Shown here: in pieces, positions 7,884 to 17,403 of the stretch | Layout of the letters: each line of letters begins with the position of its first letter | Position numbering within the stretch: position 1 is the stretch's first letter | DNA from: JAPOUP01 sp026708635 | GTDB taxonomy: Bacteria; Pseudomonadota; Alphaproteobacteria; Rhodobacterales; Rhodobacteraceae | DNA: 64,000 nt | Direction: 5' to 3' | NCBI GenBank assembly: GCA_965200115.1 | Contig: OZ241336.1 | Location: 1,302,001 to 1,366,000 of the forward strand | The notes under the pieces: generated by a model | Told to the model about the DNA's origin: nothing | Database searches by the model: none | Seen by the model: the letters and a program-made list of their open reading frames with translations, nothing else | Made by a program: the position numbers and the translations under genes

Positions 7884-8744
7884 ATGAACATTAGCGACAG
7901 ACCGTTTCGCTCAGTGCTATACGTCCCGGGATCGAGGGAACGCGCCCTGGACAAGGCGCGGGAGCTCCGGGTCGACGCGGTTATCATGGACCTTGAGGAT
8001 GCGGTGGCGCCCGACCGGAAGTCCCGGGCGCGCGAACTGGTCGTCGATACCCTCAATGCGGGCGGCTACGGAAACCGGACGATAATCGTCCGGGTCAATG
8101 GGCTTGACACTCGATGGGGACCGGATGATGTGGCGGCGATGGAAAATGCGGGCGCCGACGCTGTCCTGCTACCAAAGGTGGAATCGGCCGCCAATGTCGA
8201 CGAAGTCGCCGAAACGGTAAATAGCATCGACTTGTGGGCGATGATCGAGACACCCTCCGGAGTGATCCATGCCAGCGAAATCGCCGCGCATCCCCGATTG
8301 AAGGGATTCATTCTGGGCACGAACGATCTCGCCAGGTGCCTCAACTCGCGACCCCGGCCGGACAGGACGCCACTACTGGCCAGTCTGCAGTTCGCGCTGC
8401 TTGCCGCACGCGCTCACCATGTGATCTGCGTTGACGGCGTTTACAACGCGTTCAGGGACGAAGAAGGGCTGCGGGCCGAGTGCGTTCAGGGACGCGACAT
8501 GGGCTATGACGGAAAGACACTGATTCATCCGGCGCAGGTGGCCATCGCGAACGAGGTTTTCGCGCCGACCACCGAAGAGGTAAGTCTCGCCAAACGCCGG
8601 ATTGAAGCGTTCGAAACGGCCGAAGCGTCCGGAGAGGGCGTTGCCGTAGTCGACGGCAGCATTGTAGAGAACCTCCATGTGGAAACCGACCGTGCCCTTC
8701 TGGCGAGAGCCGAGACCATCTCAGCGTTGGAGAATGCGAAATGA
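7884..8744 (+). CDS. mcl2: CitE-like (3S)-malyl-CoA thioesterase / malyl-CoA lyase family (Mcl2-like)
   Basis: 286 aa HpcH/HpaI aldolase-citrate lyase fold. Key segments: VLYVPGSRERALDKA, DAVIMDLEDAVAPDRK (metal-binding E/D), ADAVLLPKVESAANV, WAMIETPSGVIHA, GTNDLARCL and DGVYNAFRDEEGLRAECVQ with GYDGKTLIHPAQV. Length and N-terminus fit Rhodobacter Mcl2, which hydrolyses (3S)-malyl-CoA in the ethylmalonyl-CoA pathway, better than the longer Mcl1 lyase. Mch at 10821 belongs to the same pathway. The stop overlaps the next gene (ATGA). Confidence 0.82.
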   Translation: MNISDRPFRSVLYVPGSRERALDKARELRVDAVIMDLEDAVAPDRKSRARELVVDTLNAGGYGNRTIIVRVNGLDTRWGPDDVAAMENAGADAVLLPKVESAANVDEVAETVNSIDLWAMIETPSGVIHASEIAAHPRLKGFILGTNDLARCLNSRPRPDRTPLLASLQFALLAARAHHVICVDGVYNAFRDEEGLRAECVQGRDMGYDGKTLIHPAQVAIANEVFAPTTEEVSLAKRRIEAFETAEASGEGVAVVDGSIVENLHVETDRALLARAETISALENAK

Positions 8745-9310
8745 CCTGGCAGTTCATCCTATACCTCGGCATCGCGCTCTGGTGTTTGGCGCATTTGTTC
8801 AAGCGACTTGATCCGACGCGCCGCAAGGCGATGGAGGAACGGATGGGTAAGGCGGCCCGCGGCATCGTCGCATTCGCGATAGTAATATCGGTAGCGCTGA
8901 TGGTCATCGGATATCGCGGCGCGGACGCGATAACGCTCTACGATCCACCGGCATGGACCTGGCACGCCAACAATCTGATGATGGCGATCGCGGTCGCGCT
9001 GTTCGGCCTGAGTGGTTCCAGGAGCCGCGCCCGCGGCTGGATACGTCATCCCATGCTTACCGGCTTCCTGCTATGGGCCATCGCTCATCTTCTGGTCAAC
9101 GGCGATAGCGCCTCTGTCGTGATGTTCGGGTGTCTCGGCGCCTGGGCTATCGCGGAGATGCTGATGATCAATCGCGCTGAACCGGTTTGGGAACGGTTTG
9201 AAGGCGGCACTCCGGCCGGCGATATCCGACTTCTGGCAATAGCGGCCGTGGCATTCGCGATAATTGCCGCAATCCACGTCTGGATCGGTCCCAGTCCGTT
9301 CAGGACGTAA
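8741..9310 (+). CDS. NnrU family integral membrane protein
   Basis: 189 aa with about six hydrophobic segments (near 5-20, 42-62, 76-95, 105-125, 128-145, 163-182). IRHPMLTGFLLWAIAHLLVNGD is the hallmark of NnrU proteins, a group related to zeta-carotene isomerase Z-ISO and possibly haem-binding through its histidines. It is translationally coupled to mcl2 by a 4-base overlap. Role in this context is unknown; a mcl-nnrU-sdh neighbourhood is, to my recollection, common in Rhodobacterales. Confidence 0.75.
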   Translation: MTWQFILYLGIALWCLAHLFKRLDPTRRKAMEERMGKAARGIVAFAIVISVALMVIGYRGADAITLYDPPAWTWHANNLMMAIAVALFGLSGSRSRARGWIRHPMLTGFLLWAIAHLLVNGDSASVVMFGCLGAWAIAEMLMINRAEPVWERFEGGTPAGDIRLLAIAAVAFAIIAAIHVWIGPSPFRT

Positions 9311-9393
9311 GCGCATTCGGAACATAGCGGTGTCCGGCCCGGCTCGCTGATTGGGAGGATATTGGCATGGCGGACTCCCGCCTCGCTTCGCTT

Positions 9394-10350
9394 TCAGCGG
9401 CGGCCCGGTATCTCCCGCAGCATCGCCTTGACCGCCGCCGCCGCGTTGCCCGCCGCGAGCTCGAGAAATATCTCCATCCGGTTCTCGCCCTCATCACCGC
9501 CGGCGAGGTCGGCGAGGCTGCGCACCGCGACGAACGGCACGCCGTTGGCGTAGGCGACATGGGCCACGGCGGCGCTCTCCATGTCCAGGACCCGCGCGCC
9601 GAAGGTCTCGAAGACCCATGTCCGGAAAGCCGCATTGTCGACAAACGCCCCGCCCGAGACCCCGGAGCCGCCGACCGCGATGCGCGGAGACCGGTCGAGG
9701 CAGCGGCCGTCCACCGTGCAGCGCGTCAGCGTTACCTGTTCCGCTGCGCGCCGCGCCGCCGCCAGCAGCGCCTCGTCCACCGGGAACCAGAAGCGGGTCT
9801 CAGCGCCATCGGCCCCGTCCCGCAGCACCGTGACCGAGCGCGGGAACATCATGCCGAAGTTGCCGTAGGGATACTCGAAGAACGGAATTGTCGCCCAGCC
9901 GCCGTCGACCTCGCGCGCGAACAGCATTTCCAGGTACTGCCCCCAGCGCTCCACGACCGCCACGTCGCCGATGTTCAGCGAGGGATCGACGCCACCCGCA
10001 ATGCCGGAGAACACGATCCTCTCGATGGCGAACCGGTTCAGCGCGAGCTGCCCCGTCATCGCCGCGTTGACCACGCTGATCCCGCTAAGGAACAGCACCA
10101 CCTCGTGTCCTTCCAGCGTGCCGGTTGCGAAGACGACGCCGTTTGCCGAGTGCTCCGACCTGTCCTTCAGGTCTCGCTTGAGAATCTCCAGTTCCGGCGC
10201 AAAGGCGGAGACCACGGCGATGCGCGGGGTCTCGTCCCGGAAGACTTGCGCATTCGCCGTCTCGGCTACGCTCACCACGAGCAGCAGGCTGGTAGCCAAG
10301 CCAGCGAACAGGGTCCGAACCGCGTACGGTGTGAATGCCGGAATGGTCAT
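9394..10350 (-). CDS. Secreted 5'-methylthioadenosine/S-adenosylhomocysteine nucleosidase-like protein
   Basis: 318 aa. MTIPAFTPYAVRTLFAGLA to ETANAQV is a signal peptide, so the protein should be periplasmic or exported. The phosphorylase/nucleosidase fold follows: PRIAVVSAFAPELEILKRDL, ALNRFAIERIVFSGIAGGV, GVSGGAFVDNAAF and VLDMESAAVAHVAYANGVPFVAVRSLADLAGG (the MES/A and SDxA-type active-site region, here LADLA). ATG 10350 is preceded by GAGG at suitable distance. It is convergent to nnrU and divergent from mch. Cytoplasmic MTA nucleosidases are about 230 aa; this longer exported form may act on nucleosides outside the cytoplasm. Confidence 0.7.
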   Translation of the reverse strand: MTIPAFTPYAVRTLFAGLATSLLLVVSVAETANAQVFRDETPRIAVVSAFAPELEILKRDLKDRSEHSANGVVFATGTLEGHEVVLFLSGISVVNAAMTGQLALNRFAIERIVFSGIAGGVDPSLNIGDVAVVERWGQYLEMLFAREVDGGWATIPFFEYPYGNFGMMFPRSVTVLRDGADGAETRFWFPVDEALLAAARRAAEQVTLTRCTVDGRCLDRSPRIAVGGSGVSGGAFVDNAAFRTWVFETFGARVLDMESAAVAHVAYANGVPFVAVRSLADLAGGDEGENRMEIFLELAAGNAAAAVKAMLREIPGRR

Positions 10351-10820
10351 GGGATGATCCTCAGTCCGCCGGCGCAATGGATCGTGCGGCATGGGGTTGG
10401 CGATTGCCTGCGGAACTGGCCATGATGCGGCATCCTTGTTTGCGAAACGAATACAAGCGGACCGGATATTATCGAAATGGACCGGATCCGCAAACCATGC
10501 CAAACGGGTCGACGCGTACAGGAGCCAAGGCGAGGATCCTCACCGGTCCGAGGGGCACATTCGCCTACATGTTCACGCTTGGCGACACTCGATGCAGCGG
10601 TTACGGGGGGACGGAAAGCCAGCTGGCGCACTTCCCCAACGAGGAGACACGGGCCAGGTTCGAGGAGTTCGGGTCGGTCTGGGGTCTGAGGGGTAAGAGG
10701 AGGTATAGGCTGGCAACACGTGTGGGCAGGCGGACGTCTGGCCGGTTCAGACAGTTTGGCCTAAATGACAGACCCACCACAATCGGTGATCACCCGCCAA
10801 CCCGGGGAATGGAAACGCGA
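10351..10820. other. Intergenic region between the secreted nucleosidase and mch
   Basis: 470 bases expected to hold divergent promoters. Plus-strand reading in the mch frame stays open but lacks any conserved protein pattern before the mch start. No hexamer pair stands out. Confidence 0.35.
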
Positions 10821-11849
10821 ATGAACAAATCCCGCTCAGGCCGATATTTCGAAGACTACAGGATCGGCGAAACGATCGAGCATGCGACGCCAAGGACCGT
10901 CACTGACGGTGAGCGCGTCCTCTATCGTGCCCTATATCCCGCCCGCCACGCGGTTCACTCTTCGGACACATTCGCGCGGAACTGCGGACTGAAGCGGTCT
11001 CCGATCGATGACCTGACGGTGTTTCATGTCGTCTTCGGAAAAACGGTTCCCGACGTTTCGCTAAACGCCGTGGCGAATCTTGGCTACGCGGAAGGTCGCT
11101 GGATACTGCCGGTCTGGCCGGGCGACACTTTGCGATCAGTCAGCGAGGTGATCGGACTCAGGGAAAACTCCAGCGGAAAGTCCGGCATAGTCTGGGTCCG
11201 CACCACCGGGCTGAACGAACGGAACGAACGGGTTCTGGAATACGTCCGGTGGGTGATGGTGCGAAAGCGCGATCCCGGGCGCCCGGCGCCGCCCACGGTT
11301 GTACCCGCTCTTCAAAAAGCTGTTTCAGCGGACCAGATCGTCGTACCCGAGGGACTCGACTTCCGCCGCTACGACTTCGGCGCCGCCGGCGAACGCCATC
11401 GGTGGCGCGATTACCAGCCCGGCGAGACCATCGACCATATCGATGGTGTAACGATCGAGGAAGCCGAGCACATGATGGCCACCAGGCTTTGGCAAAACAC
11501 GGCCCGGGTGCATTTTGACGCAACCGCGCGACCGGACGGCAGGCGTCTCGTATACGGCGGCCATGTCATCTCGCTGGCACGGGCGCTTAGCCATAATGGA
11601 CTCGCCAACGCCCAGATGATTGCCGCGCTAAATTCCGGTACCCACGTAAACCCATGTTTTGCGGGTGATACCCTACGCGCATGGTCGGAGGTGATAGAAA
11701 AAACCGAAACCACCGCTCCCGGGGTCGGCGCGGTCCGCCTGCGGCTTGTCGCGACCAGGGGAGCGCCCTTCGTCCTTCGCGACGCAGACGGAAAATTCCT
11801 TCCGGAAGTGCTTCTCGACCTGGATTATTGGGCGTTGATGCCAATGTAA
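10821..11849 (+). CDS. mch: Mesaconyl-CoA hydratase (beta-methylmalyl-CoA dehydratase)
   Basis: 342 aa protein with two MaoC/hot-dog halves. It interconverts mesaconyl-C1-CoA and beta-methylmalyl-CoA in the ethylmalonyl-CoA pathway. The N-terminal half shows SGRYFEDYRIGETIEHA, LYPARHAVHSSDTFA and VSLNAVANLGYAEGRW; the C-terminal half shows GETIDHIDGVTIEEAEHM, ATRLWQNTARVHFD and GGHVISLARALSHNGLANAQ. ATG 10821 gives the family length; an in-frame ATG at 10809 is the alternative. Located between mcl2 and sdhCDAB. Confidence 0.9.
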   Translation: MNKSRSGRYFEDYRIGETIEHATPRTVTDGERVLYRALYPARHAVHSSDTFARNCGLKRSPIDDLTVFHVVFGKTVPDVSLNAVANLGYAEGRWILPVWPGDTLRSVSEVIGLRENSSGKSGIVWVRTTGLNERNERVLEYVRWVMVRKRDPGRPAPPTVVPALQKAVSADQIVVPEGLDFRRYDFGAAGERHRWRDYQPGETIDHIDGVTIEEAEHMMATRLWQNTARVHFDATARPDGRRLVYGGHVISLARALSHNGLANAQMIAALNSGTHVNPCFAGDTLRAWSEVIEKTETTAPGVGAVRLRLVATRGAPFVLRDADGKFLPEVLLDLDYWALMPM

Positions 11850-12417
11850 CGGGGATACTCCAGGGATCTCAATGAACGCGTCCCCCGGCACGGGTTAATC
11901 CCCGCCACCCTTGATGCCGGGCTCTCTTATGTCTTGGGACGGGACACGGCGGCTCCGGAAACCGAAGCATACGGGATCCGCACACGTTACCGCCGGGCGG
12001 CGCGAACCGGTCAGATGAACCGATTGGCAAAAATCTGGGACACACCCATCGCCGTTTCGGTTGTTTTCATTCACCGGATCCTCCTGAGCGGCGCAAAGGA
12101 TCAATGGCCCGCCTGTAGGCTACCGAAACCCGAGCGGAACGGCATCACCCGAACCGCGGGGGACCCGGCATATACCGGTAAACGCCGAAGCGGACTGCCG
12201 CACCCGCTCTCCATAGAGCGCCGGAGGTCCTTGAAAGCCCGCTCGCCGGATCACATGATGTTCCGATAGAGGTCCGTCGCGGACCAAACGTCCAGACGCG
12301 CGAATTTCGCCTTTTCCATTCCGGATGAAACCGTTATTTCATCATTCACGCTGTCTGGTATCCAGAGAGATTGGAATCCAAGGGAGCTTCAAGGATTAAC
12401 TTGGCGAGCATTTTGGC
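11850..12417. other. Leader/promoter region of sdhCDAB
   Basis: 568 bases with no credible gene. A short hairpin GGTCCG-tcg-CGGACC lies at 12271-12285. The region should contain the sdh promoter, but no clear -35/-10 pair is seen. Confidence 0.35.
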
Positions 12418-12804
12418 ATGGCGAGTACAAGGAACACTGTAAAGCGGCCGCTCTCTCCGCACCTGCAGATTTACCGTCCGCAGATGACCTCGATCAGTTC
12501 GATCCTGACACGCATTACCGGCAATGCCCTTATCGCCGGTTTCGCGCTCTCGATCTGGTGGTTGCTCGCTGTTGCGTCCGGGCCAGAATATTATGGCTTC
12601 GTCAACCGCATCGCCACATCGTGGTTCGGTGACATCGTGTTCACGCTGTCACTTGTCGCGGTATGGTATCACTTTCTCGCCGGGCTTAGGCACCTTTGTT
12701 TCGATGCGGGTCTGGCGCTTGACGTACCGACGGCGGAGTTTCTCGGCTGGATCTGCGTGATCGGCTCTCTATTGCTCACCGTACTGACCCTGATTCTGAT
12801 CTGA
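12418..12804 (+). CDS. sdhC: Succinate dehydrogenase cytochrome b556 subunit
   Basis: 128 aa membrane anchor with three helices. RPLSPHLQIYRPQMTSISSILTRITG is the conserved quinone-site region, with the S..R pair needed for ubiquinone. H85 in YHFLAGLRHL is the expected haem b ligand. First gene of sdhCDAB; 10 bases precede sdhD. Confidence 0.93.
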   Translation: MASTRNTVKRPLSPHLQIYRPQMTSISSILTRITGNALIAGFALSIWWLLAVASGPEYYGFVNRIATSWFGDIVFTLSLVAVWYHFLAGLRHLCFDAGLALDVPTAEFLGWICVIGSLLLTVLTLILI

Positions 12805-12814
12805 CGGAGCGAGT

Positions 12815-13186
12815 ATGCGTTACCTGACAGACCGCAAGCGCGCCATCGGCAAAGGTGCGTCCGGAACCGGAACCGAACACCATTGGCGAATGACCGTGAG
12901 TGCCGCGGGGCTGGCCATTCTGGCGCCCGCGTACGTTTTCATCTTCGGGCATGCGCTCGGAAGCGGTTACGAGCGGGCCCATTCGATCTTCTCCCACCCA
13001 CTCGCGGCGATAATCACTGCGGTCACGCTTCTCGTCGGACTGGACCATTTCCGCCGGGGCGCGCAGATGGCCATCGAGGACTACCTGGATGGCCCGAGGA
13101 GAAAGATAGCGATCATAGCGGTGATCGCGCTGTCCTGGTTCCTGATGGCATGCGGACTATTCGCGCTTGCGAGAATCGCGCTCTGA
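12815..13186 (+). CDS. sdhD: Succinate dehydrogenase hydrophobic membrane anchor subunit
   Basis: 123 aa with three helices (near 28-48, 62-80, 95-118). HSIFSHPLAAIITAVTLL and LDHFRRGAQMAIEDYLDG are the SdhD signature, containing the second haem-site histidine and the quinone-contacting D-Y pair. Sits between sdhC and sdhA in the usual order. Confidence 0.9.
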   Translation: MRYLTDRKRAIGKGASGTGTEHHWRMTVSAAGLAILAPAYVFIFGHALGSGYERAHSIFSHPLAAIITAVTLLVGLDHFRRGAQMAIEDYLDGPRRKIAIIAVIALSWFLMACGLFALARIAL

Positions 13187-13196
13187 GGGAAGGCTT

Positions 13197-15005
13197 ATGG
13201 CGGCGTATGATTTCGAAACACATGAGTATGACGTTGTGGTGGTTGGCGCCGGTGGTTCCGGTCTGCGCGCCACACTTGGAATGGCCGAGCAAGGCCTGAG
13301 AACCGCCTGCGTGACGAAGGTGTTTCCGACGCGTTCCCATACCGTCGCCGCGCAGGGTGGTATCGCCGCCTCTCTGGGCAATATGGGGCCGGACAACTGG
13401 CAATGGCATATGTATGACACGGTCAAGGGCTCCGACTGGCTAGGTGATACCGACGCGATGGAATATCTCGCCCGCGAGGCACCCAAGGCCGTGTACGAAC
13501 TCGAGCACTACGGGGTTCCGTTCTCCCGGACCGAAGAGGGACGGATATACCAGCGCCCTTTCGGTGGGCACACGACCGAATTCGGCGAAGGCCCCCCGGT
13601 GCAGCGGACCTGCGCGGCGGCGGACCGCACCGGCCACGCAATGCTTCATACGCTCTACGGCCAGTCGCTCAAGAACAACGCCGAGTTCTTCATTGAATAT
13701 TTCGCCATCGATCTGGTTATGTCGGAGGATGGCGCATGCCAAGGCGTCGTCTGCTGGAATCTCGATAACGGCACGATGCATGCGTTCAACGCCAAGATGA
13801 CGGTGCTGGCCACCGGAGGTTACGGCCGCGCGTACTTCTCCGCGACGAGCGCGCATACCTGCACCGGGGACGGCGGCGGAATGGCGGCCCGGGCCGGGCT
13901 TCCGCTGCAGGACATGGAGTTTGTCCAGTTCCACCCGACCGGGATCTACGGCTCCGGATGCCTGATCACCGAAGGCGCCCGGGGCGAGGGCGGCTATCTC
14001 ACCAATTCCGAAGGTGAACGGTTCATGGAGCGTTACGCTCCGACCTACAAGGATTTGGCAAGCCGAGATGTGGTAAGCCGCTGCATGACAATGGAAATCC
14101 GGGAAGGCCGCGGCGTGGGTGCCGAGGGCGACCATATTCACCTGCACCTCAATCACCTTCCCCCGGAGACCCTGGCCGAGCGCCTTCCGGGCATTTCCGA
14201 ATCCGCCCGTATCTTCGCCGGCGTCGAGGTGACCAGGGAACCGATCCCGGTTCTGCCAACAGTCCATTACAATATGGGGGGAATTCCAACGAACTACTGG
14301 GGAGAGGCCCTGAACCCCGTAGAGTGGAATCCCGACGCCGTCGTTCCGGGGCTAATGGCGGTGGGCGAGGCGGGCTGCGCATCGGTTCATGGCGCCAACC
14401 GTCTTGGGTCCAATTCACTTATCGACCTGGTCGTCTTCGGTCGCGCCGCCGCCATCCGCGCCGGGCAGGTCGTAAAGGCCGACGAGCCGAATCCGGACCT
14501 CAATATCGCATCGGTCGACCGGGCATTCGACAGGTTCGACGGACTCCGCAATGCCTCGGGCGAAGTCCCGACCGCCGACCTAAGACTTGAAATGCAGAAG
14601 ACCATGCAGTCGGACGCCGCGGTTTTCCGTACCAACCGGACACTCGACGAAGGCTGCAAAAGGATGAAAACCATTGCGGGAAAGATGGACGATCTATCGG
14701 TTACGGACCGAAGCCTGGTTTGGAACTCCGACCTGATGGAAACACTTGAGCTGGCCAACCTCATGCCGAACGCCATAACGACGGTCGTCAGCGCCGAGGC
14801 GCGCAGGGAAAGTCGAGGTGCCCACGCTCACGAGGACTATCCCGATCGGGACGACACTAACTGGCGTCGCCACACATTGGCATGGGTTGATGGCCATGCC
14901 ACGGTCAGACTGGACTATCGACCGGTGCATACCGATCCCCTGACTCCCCTCGAAGAGGGTGGTATAGATCCTGGGAGAATCGCGCCGAAGGCACGGGTCT
15001 ACTGA
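13197..15005 (+). CDS. sdhA: Succinate dehydrogenase flavoprotein subunit
   Basis: 602 aa, family length. It oxidises succinate to fumarate using covalently bound FAD. VVVGAGGSGLRATLGMAE binds the ADP part of FAD; H48 in TRSHTVAAQGG is the flavinylation site. Substrate-site segments include HPTGIYGSGCLITEGARGEG, RGVGAEGDHIHLHL, TVHYNMGG and EAGCASVHGANRLGSNSL. ATG 13197 gives a normal N-terminus and is preceded by GAGGGAAGG; the frame is open upstream to a non-credible start inside sdhD. Confidence 0.97.
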   Translation: MAAYDFETHEYDVVVVGAGGSGLRATLGMAEQGLRTACVTKVFPTRSHTVAAQGGIAASLGNMGPDNWQWHMYDTVKGSDWLGDTDAMEYLAREAPKAVYELEHYGVPFSRTEEGRIYQRPFGGHTTEFGEGPPVQRTCAAADRTGHAMLHTLYGQSLKNNAEFFIEYFAIDLVMSEDGACQGVVCWNLDNGTMHAFNAKMTVLATGGYGRAYFSATSAHTCTGDGGGMAARAGLPLQDMEFVQFHPTGIYGSGCLITEGARGEGGYLTNSEGERFMERYAPTYKDLASRDVVSRCMTMEIREGRGVGAEGDHIHLHLNHLPPETLAERLPGISESARIFAGVEVTREPIPVLPTVHYNMGGIPTNYWGEALNPVEWNPDAVVPGLMAVGEAGCASVHGANRLGSNSLIDLVVFGRAAAIRAGQVVKADEPNPDLNIASVDRAFDRFDGLRNASGEVPTADLRLEMQKTMQSDAAVFRTNRTLDEGCKRMKTIAGKMDDLSVTDRSLVWNSDLMETLELANLMPNAITTVVSAEARRESRGAHAHEDYPDRDDTNWRRHTLAWVDGHATVRLDYRPVHTDPLTPLEEGGIDPGRIAPKARVY

Positions 15006-15327
15006 TGCGTCGTTCGGTCCTGCCGGCATCCGCCCGTGCCCCGGCCGGCACTCTGGCGTCGGGGAAACCGAAGGTCCGGTGCGTGGAACGGGTCGGGCCC
15101 CCCGACTGCGTTGCGGGAGCCGTAAGGACCGGAACCATCTCCGTCGGACCGCGCATAAGGGCTTCGGCCAGGACGGGAAACCGATCCACCGTACCGAGCC
15201 GACAGGGAATCCACACCGGAGGCCGTTAAACATCGGTGAGAATGAGAGCCCGCCCGAACCCGGGCAAACGTTCGGGGCAAGGGGCACCCCGGGGGTCTGG
15301 CTGAAGATAGAATCGACAGGATACAAA
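15006..15327. other. 322-base gap between sdhA and sdhB
   Basis: A 74-codon frame starts at 15005 by TGATG overlap with the sdhA stop, but its Arg/Pro/Thr-rich make-up and lack of pattern argue against translation. The gap interrupts an otherwise tight operon. Confidence 0.4.
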
Positions 15328-16107
15328 ATGGTGCAGTTCACGCTTCCCAGAAATTCGAAAGTCCGGAACGGAAAGACCTGGCCAAAACCGGAAGGCGCCC
15401 GAAATATCCGGACGTTCCGGATCTATCGCTGGAACCCCGATGAGGATCGGAACCCTCGCGTCGATGCGTATTACGTCGACATGGACAGCTGCGGCCCGAT
15501 GGTTCTGGACGCGCTGATCAAGATAAAGAGCGAGACCGATCCCACATTGACCTTCCGCAGGTCATGCCGTGAAGGCATCTGTGGCTCCTGCGCGATGAAC
15601 ATTGACGGTATCAACACCCTTGCCTGCATCCATGGAATCAATGATATCTCGGGAACCGTGCGGATCTATCCTTTGCCGCATATGCATGTGGTCAAGGATC
15701 TGGTGCCTGACCTCAACCACTTCTACGCACAGCATGCCAGTGTCATGCCCTGGCTGGAGACGACAACGAACGAACCGGGTAAGGAGTGGCGCCAGTCGAT
15801 CGAGGACCGAAAGAAACTCGATGGACTCTATGAGTGCGTCATGTGCGCGAGTTGCTCGACCAGCTGCCCGAGTTATTGGTGGAACGGGGACAGATACCTC
15901 GGCCCGGCAGCGCTGTTGCATGCCTACCGTTGGATCATCGACAGTCGCGACGAAGCGACGGGCGAGCGTCTCGACGATCTGGAAGACCCCTTTAGGCTTT
16001 ATCGTTGCCACACGATAATGAACTGCGCAAAGACCTGTCCTAAAGGCCTTAACCCGGCAAAGGCGATCTCCCACCTCAAGAAAATGCTTCTTGAACGGCG
16101 GGTCTGA
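15328..16107 (+). CDS. sdhB: Succinate dehydrogenase iron-sulfur subunit
   Basis: 259 aa. Carries the three clusters linking FAD to quinone: the [2Fe-2S] ligands C80, C85, C88, C100 (CREGICGSC...C), the [4Fe-4S] ligands C170, C173, C176 and the [3Fe-4S] ligands C180, C227, C233, with C237 completing the [4Fe-4S] set. ATG 15328 begins MVQFTLPRNSKV, the usual Rhodobacterales start; upstream in-frame sequence is not protein-like. Last gene of the operon. Confidence 0.96.
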   Translation: MVQFTLPRNSKVRNGKTWPKPEGARNIRTFRIYRWNPDEDRNPRVDAYYVDMDSCGPMVLDALIKIKSETDPTLTFRRSCREGICGSCAMNIDGINTLACIHGINDISGTVRIYPLPHMHVVKDLVPDLNHFYAQHASVMPWLETTTNEPGKEWRQSIEDRKKLDGLYECVMCASCSTSCPSYWWNGDRYLGPAALLHAYRWIIDSRDEATGERLDDLEDPFRLYRCHTIMNCAKTCPKGLNPAKAISHLKKMLLERRV

Positions 16108-16388
16108 CTTCGCGACCCATCGGGTACGGCACGGGGCGCCATTTCGCTCTCCGGACCGCCCGGAACTCCGGTTTGGCACGGACAGCCGCCCTATCCTATA
16201 CGGCATCTTCCCGAGCGTCGTCCCTTTGGGTTGGGGCATGATCCGCCTGGTCCGTCAGGGCAGCGGCGGCTCTCGCGAAAAGGTCCGTGGCGCATCCGCG
16301 TGCGTCGCGGCCAAGTGCGACATGCAATACCTGACCGACGGTCCGCGGGCAGTTCTACGATACGGTCGAGAATCCAGCCCCCTGGCCA

Positions 16389-17402
16389 CTAATGCACGTT
16401 TTTTCTGGTTCTGACGAGCAGCAGAAACACGAAAGCTGACCCGATGGATGTAGTCACGATTCCCACCGGCAGTTCCTGCGGCGCCAGCAGAAATCTGCAC
16501 AGAATGTCGGAAACGGTCAGCAAGACAGCGCCTACTATGGCGGCGGTGGGCAGAAGTTGGCGATGAAGGGGCCCGACGATACCCCGGGCGATATGCGGCA
16601 CCATTAGGCCCACAAAGCCTATCACACCCGCGACAGATACAAACGCCGCCGTTGCGAGGGCTGCGACGAAAAACATCCAGAACCTCAGCCCCTGAACCGG
16701 CACACCCAGAGTTTGGGCCGTCAAGTCTCCCGCCAACAGGATATCCAGCCAACGACTGCGGTAAAGAGAATAGGCGAGAATCAGCAGAAGCCCGGCACAG
16801 ACCAGAGGAAACGTTTCCCACCGCGCCAATCCCAGACCGCCCAGCATCCAGAATATCACCGAATGCGCCGCGCGACTGTCGCCTTCAAAAATCAGGTAGT
16901 TGGTGAGGGCCGAAAACAGAAAGGACACGGCGAGTCCGGAAAGGATCAGCGTTTCAGGCGCGCTCGTGCGCAATCCGTGAACCAGTCCCAGCACGACACC
17001 CGAGGCGACAAGGCCCCCGCAAAACGCCGCCAGCGGCAATGTCCAGTAACCCAGAACATCTCCGGTTACCGTAATGACGAACACGGCTCCCGCGGCGGCA
17101 CCGGAGGAAAGACCGAACAGGAAAGGATCGGCCAGATCGTTGCGGGTCGTCGTCTGCAGAATTACGCCAACGACGCCCAGGCCGGCACCGATCAGTGTCG
17201 CAAACAACGCGCGGGGCAGACGCAGGTCGAACACGATCCTATGCAGCGGGGACATCTCGCCCTCAATCAGTCCGGTTCCCAGACAGATGGCGGTCAGAAC
17301 CTCAGCAATCGGAATGGGTGTCGTGCCGTAAATTACCGATAGCAGCAGGAGAATGGCCAGAACAGCCGCCCCAAGCAAGGCTGTCTGGCCGGAACGTCCC
17401 AA
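16389..17402 (-). CDS. FecCD-family ABC transporter permease
   Basis: 337 aa, about ten membrane helices. LRLPRALFATLIGAGLGVVG, NDLADPFLFGLSSGAA and AGVIGFVGLMVPHIAR are the BtuC/FecCD signatures, the last forming the contact with the ATPase. The likely start is TTG 17402, two bases after the stop of the binding protein, so translation is coupled. With the ATPase and binding protein upstream it forms a complete importer for an iron chelate, haem, cobalamin or another metal complex. Confidence 0.88.
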   Translation of the reverse strand: MGRSGQTALLGAAVLAILLLLSVIYGTTPIPIAEVLTAICLGTGLIEGEMSPLHRIVFDLRLPRALFATLIGAGLGVVGVILQTTTRNDLADPFLFGLSSGAAAGAVFVITVTGDVLGYWTLPLAAFCGGLVASGVVLGLVHGLRTSAPETLILSGLAVSFLFSALTNYLIFEGDSRAAHSVIFWMLGGLGLARWETFPLVCAGLLLILAYSLYRSRWLDILLAGDLTAQTLGVPVQGLRFWMFFVAALATAAFVSVAGVIGFVGLMVPHIARGIVGPLHRQLLPTAAIVGAVLLTVSDILCRFLLAPQELPVGIVTTSIGSAFVFLLLVRTRKNVH

Positions 17403-17403
17403 A

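Noticed and set aside
15005..15229. 74-codon frame coupled to the sdhA stop
   Set aside because: TGATG overlap is attractive, but the product is low complexity without homology features.
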